40,248 bases of DNA from Verrucomicrobiota bacterium. Lineage in GTDB: Bacteria > Verrucomicrobiota > Verrucomicrobiia > Opitutales > Opitutaceae. This document shows positions 34,128 through 40,248 of this stretch, piece by piece. The stretch lies in assembly GCA_016209255.1 (NCBI GenBank), contig JACQWL010000591.1, positions 1-40,248 on the forward strand. The letters run 5' to 3'. The notes below the pieces were generated by a model. The model had not been told where the DNA came from. It worked only from the letters and a program-made list of their open reading frames with translations, and made no database searches. Numbering within the stretch: position 1 is the first letter of the stretch; the number at the start of each line of letters is the position of its first letter. The position numbers were made by a program, and so were the translations under genes.

Positions 34128-35525
34128 ATGAACTTCAACCCCGCAGGTTTCCACTCCGCGACGAATTTGTTTCGAGCCGCCGCCGCCGCGGCGATCCTCA
34201 ACACTCTCGCGACCGGTCTTTGGGCCGAGATCGTCGTGTTCAACGACGATGGCTGCTGGAACTGGCTGCAGGACGAGCGCGTGATCGTGGCCGGCGGCAA
34301 GCTGATCATCGGATCCGTGGCCGCGGGGACGCACGACCCAACCCGGATGGGGGACGTCGAGGCGGTGTCCTACGACCTGAAGACTGGCAACAAGCAGAGG
34401 TTCACGCTCCATCACGCCGGGACCGTGGCTGCGCAGAAATTGTGGAAGGACGATCACAATTGCCCGGCTTTCGTCGCCCGTCCGGACGGACGCGTGCTGG
34501 CGCTCTACGCCCACCACGGGCGGGACGAGAAATTGTACCACCGCGTCGCGGCCGCCGGCCCCGATTTTTCCACGTGGGAAGAGGAGCAGGTCTTTGCCGT
34601 CACGCCCGGATCCCGGGTGGGATTCCCGAACCTGGTTTACCTCTCCGCGGAGAACGGCGGCAAAGGCCGGCTGCTGGGTTTCTTTCGCGGACTGAACAAC
34701 AAGCTCATGCCCTCTTGGGCGTTTTCGGACGACGCCGGAAGGACCTGGTCGGCGGGCAATGTATTTATCGAGGTGTCCCCGAAGACGGTTCCGTATGTCA
34801 AGTATGCCGGCAACGGCCGCGACACCGTGCATATCGCATTTACGGATGGCCACCGGGTGAATTTCAACAACGGGGTCTATCATGTTGTCTATCGCGATGG
34901 ATCGCTGCATCGCAGCGACGGCACGCCGCTTCGCAGCCTCCGGGAAGGCCTGAGATCCGCGGCCGAGGGAACGCGCATCTATCAAGCCAACGCGGAGAGC
35001 GTTGCGATGATCAGCGACCTGCATCTCGACGCGCGGGGCCATCCGCATGTCGTCTATTCGGTGCAGAAGGACACGGCGCGTTTGCGACCGCGGCCGATCG
35101 GAGCGGATCACCGCTATCGTTATGCCAGATGGACAGGGCGCGATTGGCTGGATCGCGAGATCGCGTACGCGGGAGGCGAGGTCCACCCGGTGGCGGACGA
35201 CGACTGTACCGGTTTGATCGCGCTGGATCCGCAGAACCTGAACGTCGTTTATATATCAACGGACGCCGATCCGGTCCGGGGCACGCCCCTGATCAGCGCG
35301 GCGGATGGGAAGCGACATTGGGAGATCTTCAAAGGCACGACCGCGGACGGCGGGGCGACGTGGGGATGGGCGGCGATCACGCGGGACTCGGTCCGCGACA
35401 ACATCCGGCCGGTGGTGCCGGTGGGGCTGGTGGGGCAAAGCGCCGTGATCTGGTTGCGCGGCGTGATGCGCATGCCCAACGACTACGAGTTCGAGGTGGT
35501 CGGGCTGGTTTCGGACCCGTCGTAG
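34128..35525 (+). CDS. Secreted BNR_4-family protein, ulvan-lyase-like
   Basis: A 465-residue exported beta-propeller. The start at 34128 (MNFNPAGFHSATNLFRAAAA) gives a signal peptide ending near residue 33; the region before it in the ORF track is non-coding. The body has the BNR_4 pattern: FNDDGCWNWLQDERVIVAGG at the mature start, LHHAGTVAAQKLWKDDHNCP then ARPDGRVLALYAHHG (the HNCPA region), WAFSDDAGRTWSAGNVF (Asp-box-like) and NGVYHVVYRDGSLH. Some BNR_4 proteins are ulvan lyases of families PL24/PL25; others are uncharacterised. The histidines in the HHAG, DDHNCP and YAHHG motifs would be candidates for the active site. With the heparinase-like gene 1.4 kb downstream it points to uronate-containing polysaccharide use. 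Confidence 0.82.
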   Translation: MNFNPAGFHSATNLFRAAAAAAILNTLATGLWAEIVVFNDDGCWNWLQDERVIVAGGKLIIGSVAAGTHDPTRMGDVEAVSYDLKTGNKQRFTLHHAGTVAAQKLWKDDHNCPAFVARPDGRVLALYAHHGRDEKLYHRVAAAGPDFSTWEEEQVFAVTPGSRVGFPNLVYLSAENGGKGRLLGFFRGLNNKLMPSWAFSDDAGRTWSAGNVFIEVSPKTVPYVKYAGNGRDTVHIAFTDGHRVNFNNGVYHVVYRDGSLHRSDGTPLRSLREGLRSAAEGTRIYQANAESVAMISDLHLDARGHPHVVYSVQKDTARLRPRPIGADHRYRYARWTGRDWLDREIAYAGGEVHPVADDDCTGLIALDPQNLNVVYISTDADPVRGTPLISAADGKRHWEIFKGTTADGGATWGWAAITRDSVRDNIRPVVPVGLVGQSAVIWLRGVMRMPNDYEFEVVGLVSDPS

Positions 35526-36014
35526 CGGGAGGGTGGACAGCTCGATCCTGGGCCGCCACGTGAGCGGCGGTGTTTTGTTGGATGCCCGAGTTTTCCACCA
35601 TCTCTGCGCTCACGTGTAGGGCGATCGGCGGTATCAGATTCGTCCTCTGTATTACACTATTCGTAGTTCGTCTTGCGCCGCGAGGAATTTTCCAGGGCGG
35701 GCTGGCCGCAAGAAAGCGCAGAACGATTCGTGCCTTGATTCGTGGCAATTCGTGCCATTCGTGGGAAAAAGTCCGATGGATTGGGGCAGGAGACCGCCAA
35801 GGCAGTTGGCCCACGAATGCACCTGAGGCGCACAAGTTACACGAATGGGCACGAATGCCGGAAAATTCGGCGGCACGCTCGAATCGGTTTCCTTTGGTTG
35901 CGGCTTTGCCGCGCTGAGCATTCGCTGTGTGTCCGATACCCCGAGGCTCGCTTCGGCTTGCATGCGTGGGAGGTAGAAGCCGGCAAGCAGGCTCCTACCC
36001 TCGGAGCAATTGCC
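35526..36014. other. Intergenic region with hairpins, no gene seen
   Basis: It contains CACGTGAGCG (35557-35566) and its inverse CGCTCACGTG (35607-35616), a possible terminator for the BNR_4 gene, then CGTGCC/CACGAAT-type repeats (35735-35855) and a small hairpin (35972-35998). The ORFs listed here are unconvincing. Confidence 0.6.
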
Positions 36015-36281
36015 TCAGGCGGACAGCGACACCGCCGGGCACGCGGCCGACACGGGGCAGGCCCGCCGGATGGGCAGGCGCACCGGCCGCGCGGCCTCGA
36101 TCGGCCCGGGCGCGTTGCGATATTGCGCGAATGTCCAGCCGGCAACGCCGGCGGCGAAGAGGATCGAGAGGAGCGCCGCGGCATCCGGCGACTGGCCGCT
36201 GGCGAGAACACCCGCCGTGATGAGGGCGGCGGTGGCGAGAGTGACGAGGAGGTTCGGGAAGAAGCTGGCGATTGTTTTCAT
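36015..36281 (-). CDS. Small two-TM membrane protein
   Basis: An 88-residue ORF starting MKTIASFFPNLLVTLATAAL, chosen over the 130-residue ORF because the extra N-terminus is made of a repeat. Two hydrophobic stretches (about 9-29 and 34-52, LLSILFAAGVAGWTFAQY) are joined by a short polar loop and followed by a Pro/Arg-rich tail (RPVRLPIRRACPVSAACPAV). Composition and position suggest a real small membrane protein, but no family is recognised. Confidence 0.55.
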   Translation of the reverse strand: MKTIASFFPNLLVTLATAALITAGVLASGQSPDAAALLSILFAAGVAGWTFAQYRNAPGPIEAARPVRLPIRRACPVSAACPAVSLSA

Positions 36282-36374
36282 GCCCCCATAAACGCACGAG
36301 TTCGCGAAAAGTTGCAGGAAATTTACGTCCTGGATGTCGAGCAGCTTTCCAAAGCGAAAACCAAATTGGTGACT

Positions 36375-36442
36375 GTACGGGCGTCGCCTGCCGACGCCCG
36401 TTTCCACCTCGTACGACGGGCGTCGGCAAGCGACGCCCCTAC
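36375..36442. repeat. Hairpin repeat, GTAGGGGCGTCGCTCGCCGACG type (copy 2)
   Basis: Arms 36375-36400 and 36417-36442 pair imperfectly and share the GCCGACGCCCGTTTCCA core with the copy at 19647-19714. It lies upstream of the small membrane protein. Confidence 0.8.
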
Positions 36443-36958
36443 GCCTCGAAAGAATCGTTACGGCTCAGGATGTCGTGCCCGCTCTGAGCGAAGAGCGAAT
36501 GGCTGGAGCCGCAGCTGTCCGCGCAGCGGACATTACGGCGAGGCGCTTGCTTGCCGCGTCGAAGCGCAGCAGAGACGGGCCGCCACCCTGTTCGGGAACC
36601 CCAGACTCACGTTTGCCTGCAAGCACTGAATGGTCTGAGGCTGCGCCTCGTTAGAACGAACCTTTCACGCCGAAGGCCTACTGCGCCCCGAATTCGCTTT
36701 GGGTCAGCCAGTGCGAATAACCGAAAGTTGTGGCGGGCGGGGTGGGCGGGCAGCCCGGGGATGATGAAGCCCAATTCCAAAATGCCGATCATCAACCCAC
36801 AAAAGAAGGCCATCACGAAGCGGATCGATTCGCAAAGGTAATCTTGGTGGACATCCAGGCCCGCGTATTCATGGATCTTCACGGCATGTTTTTCGTGTGT
36901 TTCGTGGTTTTCACCGACTGTATCGTTACGGCTTAGAAACTCCGAACCTTTCAATCCC
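36443..36958. other. Intergenic region upstream of the heparinase-like gene
   Basis: 516 bp without a convincing gene. It holds a perfect hairpin TGTCCGCgcaGCGGACA (36516-36532) and two copies of TCGTTACGGCTNAG (near 36456 and 36923; a third is at 25752). ORFs at 36551 and 36607 overlap on opposite strands and show no family features. Confidence 0.55.
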
Positions 36959-39829
36959 ATGCATGTGACGATGAGAACCGGGCAAAATGCGGCGTTGCGA
37001 TGCGTGCTGTTCCTCGGGGCGCCGGGCTTCGTTTCGGCCCAAAGCAGGATCGACTACGCGGTGTGGGAGAAGTACCGCGCCCAGGTGCAGCATCCCGCCA
37101 CGGCGATCAAGCCCGTCGATCTGGAGCGGGCGAAACGGAACACCGCGCTTTACCCCTGGGCGAAGGACTACGTCGCGGAACTTCGCGCCGGTGCCGACGC
37201 GGCGCTGGCGAAGATCACGCCCGACGACCTGGCGCGGATGATCGAGCACACGACGCCGGGCTGCGTCGGTCCCTGCCCGGCCTGCCGGACCCAGGGCCTG
37301 CCCTGGCATCCCAGCGGCCAGTGGTCGTGGTCGGACGAAAATCCGGACCAGCTCACCTGCAGCGTGTGCCGCACGGTGTTCCCGAATTCCGCTTTCCCGG
37401 AAAGCGTCGTCTTGCAGAGCACGTGGGATCTGCGGCAGACGTTTGGGTTCGTGGGGGGCGAACCGTTCAACTGTTTCGGCTACCTGGCGCGCCCCAGCCT
37501 TACCGGCATCATCCGGGCGCGGAAGCTCGCCAGTGCCACCTCGCGCCTGCAAACGCTCTCCGTCGCCTGCTCGCTGCTCGGCGACGCGAAGTACGCCCGC
37601 GGCACGAAGGCGGTGCTGCTGCGCCTGGCCGACGTGCTGCCGAAATACCTGGTTCGCGCCGGTTACGCCTACGGCGAGTACGCCGATTGCGACCCGCATA
37701 TTGCCGCCGAGCGTATCGCCAACCTCCCTACCGATGAGCTGGTGGTGCCGCCCAACCGGCCCGACCGCAAGCTTCACGCCGCGTATTGGGCGGCCAGCCG
37801 CATCGGCTCGTCCGGCATGGACGGCGGCTGGGTGAGCCGCGTCGCCCAAGCCTACGACCTCACCTGCGACGCCCGGGATCACGGCACGCCCGTTTACTCG
37901 GATGAGGAACGCCGGCGCATCGAGCGCGACGTACTCCTGGAGAGCGCCTACCTGGCCGCGTGCGACCCGGGTATCAACAACAAGTCGGTGGGCAACCGCG
38001 CCGGGGCCGCGATGGTCGGCATGTGTGTCGGCCAGCCCGACCTCGTGTCCTTCGGGCTCGATGGCTTCCGGAAAACGGTGGACGGCTGGTTCCTGCCCGA
38101 CGGCGGCACCTCGGAGTCGGCCGCCTACGCGCTGATGACGATGGGGGGCATCCGCAACTTCGGGCTGATGTTCCGCGGCTACACCGATCCTCCCGGCTAC
38201 CGCAGTCGCGACGGCAGCCGCATCGACGACTTCGACGCGAGCCGCGACACCCGCTACGGCGACTGCTGGCAGGATCTGATCTGGACCCTCCAGGGCGACC
38301 TGCGCCACCCGCCCACCGCCGACTCCTACCGGACCACAGGCATCGGCGCCGCCTTCGCCGAACTGATCACCCTGTGTTACCCGACCGACGAGCACGTGGC
38401 GCTATTGAAGGAGCTGTCCAGAAAAGACGCGCCCACATCGCCCTCCGAGGCCATCTTCTACCGCGAGCCGGGCCTGGAATCCCGCGCGGTCCCGGCGCTC
38501 TCGTTGCCGGACGCGGTCTTTCCTTTCCTGTCCCAAGGGCACCTGCGCACCGGCGCGTCGGGCCGGGGCAGCCTGGCGCTGCTCAACGCCACCGATTGGG
38601 GCGGGCACCATCACCAGGATAGTTTGGACCTCTATTACTGGAAAGACGGCCGCGAGCTCCTCTCCGATCTGGGATACCTGTGGGATCATCCTGACAAACG
38701 CCAGACGGCCCGCACCTTCGCCCACAATCTCGTCCTGCTCGATGGCCAGGAGCAGCGCACGCGGGGGCGCGGCGGCAGCTTCCACCTCTTCGCCACGACC
38801 CCGCGGGTAAAGGTGATGGAGGCCTCCTCGGGCGCCTATGCCGCGGCCTCGATCTACCGGCGCACGGTCATTCAGGTGGACCACGGGGAGGCTGGCTCGT
38901 ACCTGGTGGACATCTTCCGCGCCGAAGGCGGGGGGAGCCGCCAGTTCGTGCTTCACGGCCCGGGGAACGACTACGAGGTGAAGGGGCTGGCCCTCGCTCC
39001 GGTCGCGCCTGAATCCAATCGACCGATACCGTCAACGCTGCCGTCGGCGGCACCGCCGCTGGAGAACGCCCGCACCGCGCCCGGGTCCGGTCCCTGGCAG
39101 GCGACCTGGCGACTGGGCAATGACTACACCTTCACCGCCCTTGCGCCCGGCGATGAACGCGAGAACGTCACGATCGGCGACGGCTGGGGCCAGCGCGACC
39201 ACCGCAACACCGATCGCGGCGCGAAGCTGCCTTACGTCATCCGCGCATCTCGGGGCGAGGGCCTGGACCAGTTCGTCACCGTTTTCGCCGGTGGCCCGGC
39301 TGCGAAGCCGCTGGCGAAAAGCGTGCGCCGCCTGCCGTTGCCCACGGGCGCCCCCGCCGATGCGGTGGTCCTGGCAATGGAGACTGCCCTCGGCACCGAC
39401 ATCATCGTCTCGATGCTCACGCCCGCACCCCTCCGGATCGCGACGCCCCTCGGCGAGCTGGCGTGCGACGGGCGCGTGGCGGCCATCCTCGGCAACCGCC
39501 AGCAGCCGCGGGAAACGGCGTTGTTTGGCGGCACGCGGTTGGAACTGGCGGGCGTCGCGCTTTCGTGTCCGCGCGCCACCTGCGGGGGCAAGATATCAGA
39601 TGTCGGCAGCGCGCCGGGCGAGTCCTGGTTCGTACTCGAGGGCGGGCTGCCCAAGGACGTGAACGGCCAGACGCTTTTCGTGCAGGACGGCGAGATGCGC
39701 CGCGGCTACCCGATCCGCGAGGTGCGAGTGGTGGACGGTCGTACCCGCGTCTATACCAAGGCGAACCAGGCGGGCTTCGAGGCGCGCCCGGGACAGTCGT
39801 GGGAGCTGGTGACGGCGGTGTGGCGGTAG
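36959..39829 (+). CDS. Heparinase II/III-family protein
   Basis: A 956-residue exported enzyme expected to cleave uronate-containing polysaccharide by beta-elimination. The start at 36959 (MHVTMRTGQN) or the Met at residue 5 gives a signal peptide cut near VSAQ (residue 28). A four-cysteine ribbon follows (CPACRTQG at 106, CSVCRTVFP at 134), as in some alginate and heparinase-like lyases. The alpha-toroid includes NNKSVGNRAGAAMVGMCVGQ. The catalytic beta-sandwich region has GGHHHQDSLDLYYWKDGREL (His550-His552), close to the family HxHxDxxSF-type signature. The C-terminal third is beta-rich (QATWRLGNDYTFTALAPGD). Substrate cannot be told from sequence; ulvan, heparin-like or alginate-type glycans are all possible. 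A poly-purine/pyrimidine hairpin follows. Confidence 0.87.
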   Translation: MHVTMRTGQNAALRCVLFLGAPGFVSAQSRIDYAVWEKYRAQVQHPATAIKPVDLERAKRNTALYPWAKDYVAELRAGADAALAKITPDDLARMIEHTTPGCVGPCPACRTQGLPWHPSGQWSWSDENPDQLTCSVCRTVFPNSAFPESVVLQSTWDLRQTFGFVGGEPFNCFGYLARPSLTGIIRARKLASATSRLQTLSVACSLLGDAKYARGTKAVLLRLADVLPKYLVRAGYAYGEYADCDPHIAAERIANLPTDELVVPPNRPDRKLHAAYWAASRIGSSGMDGGWVSRVAQAYDLTCDARDHGTPVYSDEERRRIERDVLLESAYLAACDPGINNKSVGNRAGAAMVGMCVGQPDLVSFGLDGFRKTVDGWFLPDGGTSESAAYALMTMGGIRNFGLMFRGYTDPPGYRSRDGSRIDDFDASRDTRYGDCWQDLIWTLQGDLRHPPTADSYRTTGIGAAFAELITLCYPTDEHVALLKELSRKDAPTSPSEAIFYREPGLESRAVPALSLPDAVFPFLSQGHLRTGASGRGSLALLNATDWGGHHHQDSLDLYYWKDGRELLSDLGYLWDHPDKRQTARTFAHNLVLLDGQEQRTRGRGGSFHLFATTPRVKVMEASSGAYAAASIYRRTVIQVDHGEAGSYLVDIFRAEGGGSRQFVLHGPGNDYEVKGLALAPVAPESNRPIPSTLPSAAPPLENARTAPGSGPWQATWRLGNDYTFTALAPGDERENVTIGDGWGQRDHRNTDRGAKLPYVIRASRGEGLDQFVTVFAGGPAAKPLAKSVRRLPLPTGAPADAVVLAMETALGTDIIVSMLTPAPLRIATPLGELACDGRVAAILGNRQQPRETALFGGTRLELAGVALSCPRATCGGKISDVGSAPGESWFVLEGGLPKDVNGQTLFVQDGEMRRGYPIREVRVVDGRTRVYTKANQAGFEARPGQSWELVTAVWR

Positions 39830-39879
39830 CCCGGAGGTTTCGCACCGTGGCAATCGCAGCCAAAGGCGACTCCCCGCGG

Positions 39880-39965
39880 CATCTTTCTCTTTCCTCTTTC
39901 TCTTTCTCCCGAAATCCCATCGTCCAACCCGAGAAAGAGTAAGATAAAGAGGAAAGAGAAAGATC
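39880..39965. repeat. Polypyrimidine/polypurine hairpin after the heparinase-like gene
   Basis: CTTTCTCTTTCCTCTTTCTC.. (39880-39909) pairs with GAGAAAGAGTAAGATAAAG.. (39932-39965), with small mismatches. One arm is nearly all pyrimidine and the other all purine. It starts about 50 bp after the stop, so it could be a terminator or form a triplex-like DNA structure. Confidence 0.75.
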
Positions 39966-40075
39966 AAATCGTAGCGGCGTGGGACGACCGGGGTTTCCCA
40001 ATTTTGAACCGCGGGTCAAAATCGGGCGGGTGCCGGCCCGGCCGATCGATCGCCGTCCGCGCGGGGCGCCCGGTG

Positions 40076-40099
40076 AATTGTGGCCACGTGGCCACAATT
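40076..40099. repeat. 24-bp perfect palindrome with a CACGTG core
   Basis: AATTGTGGCCACGTGGCCAC followed by AATT is its own inverse complement. A looser relative is at 30206-30227. Both lie about 30-70 bp after a GGACCGG or GCCGGCCCGG stretch, so they may be parts of one repeat type. Confidence 0.8.
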
Positions 40100-40142
40100 G
40101 GTTTGGAACTCGCGCCGGCTGTCCGATCCAACCGCGGTCGCC

Positions 40143-40248
40143 TCATCCGTCCAGCGGCGACCGCACACCCAGTCCCGGCTTTACCATCACGTGGGTGTAG
40201 ATCTGCGTGGCACCAGCCGCGTGGGCGCAGCCTATACGCGGTCTCGAC
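40143..40248 (-). pseudogene. Degenerate C-terminus of an integron-type tyrosine integrase
   Basis: The minus strand ends in ATQIYTHVMVKPGLGVRSPL then DG and a stop. This matches the C-terminus of integron integrases (IntI), where YTHV contains the catalytic tyrosine and GVRSPLD is diagnostic. The preceding residues (SRPRIGCAHAAG) do not form the normal LLGHxDVxTT motif, so the copy appears to be damaged. The gene continues beyond the right edge. Confidence 0.65.

Noticed and set aside
36926-38395. 489-residue minus-strand ORF
   Set aside because: Antisense to the heparinase-like gene; composition typical of high-GC shadow frames.
39990-40140. attC or gene-cassette array next to the integrase remnant
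   Set aside because: This side is the 3' side of the integrase, where cassettes are not expected, and no attC-like fold was seen.
1-40248. tRNA and rRNA genes
   Set aside because: I looked for typical tRNA arms and rRNA-like stretches and saw none, but a covariance search would be decisive.

Overview
The window is about 40 kb of GC-rich DNA that looks chromosomal and most likely comes from a Verrucomicrobia relative of Opitutaceae. This is inferred from several traits: a TonB-dependent receptor with an N-terminal LSPFVVS motif, a membrane-anchored ECF sigma factor, a TIR/TolB/TPR protein, BNR and heparinase-type polysaccharide enzymes, and very many hairpin-type intergenic repeats. No taxonomic search could be run.

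Layout from left to right. (1) 1-4239, minus: the N-terminal 1413 codons of a giant DEAD/DEAH helicase that runs off the left edge; it carries one apparent frameshift in a C4 run at 3169-3172. (2) 4.5-12.7 kb: a glycan-type locus with a PF12831-like FAD oxidoreductase, a secreted sialidase-like BNR protein, a TonB-dependent receptor followed by an HpcH/HpaI aldolase, and a GntR/LacI-type chimeric regulator. A 271-bp MITE-like element lies between the regulator and the receptor. (3) 12.7-16.2 kb: a decayed TIR gene, an intact TIR-TM-TolB-TPR gene and a third TIR scrap, separated by facing arrays of degenerate 7-bp repeats. (4) 16.2-19.6 kb: a LacI regulator divergent from a sodium:solute symporter. 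(5) 19.8-23.5 kb: two tandem paralogous secreted proteins that look like gluzincin peptidases with a destroyed HExxH motif and TPR-like C-termini. (6) 23.7-29.8 kb: glyoxalase, a small membrane protein, a cupin, a 195-nt cloverleaf-like nest of inverted repeats, an OGG1-type DNA glycosylase carrying a heptanucleotide array inside its coding sequence, an antitoxin-like ORF with a relE stub, a secreted unknown and an OppA-like lipoprotein. (7) 30.6-32.8 kb: an ECF sigma factor fused through a transmembrane segment and coiled coil to a TonB C-terminal domain, one nucleotide upstream of a second TM/coiled-coil protein. (8) 33-39.8 kb: a secreted protein of unknown function, a BNR_4 (ulvan-lyase-like) protein, a small membrane protein and a heparinase II/III-family protein. 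(9) Right edge: the degenerate C-terminus of an integron-type integrase.

The most unusual element is the sigma-TM-TonB fusion with its partner. Its architecture suggests that outer-membrane receptor state could be passed straight to transcription without a separate FecR-type protein. Also notable are the heptanucleotide arrays at several loci, one of them translated inside a DNA repair enzyme, the tandem pseudo-peptidases, and the five-helix structure at 25947-26141.
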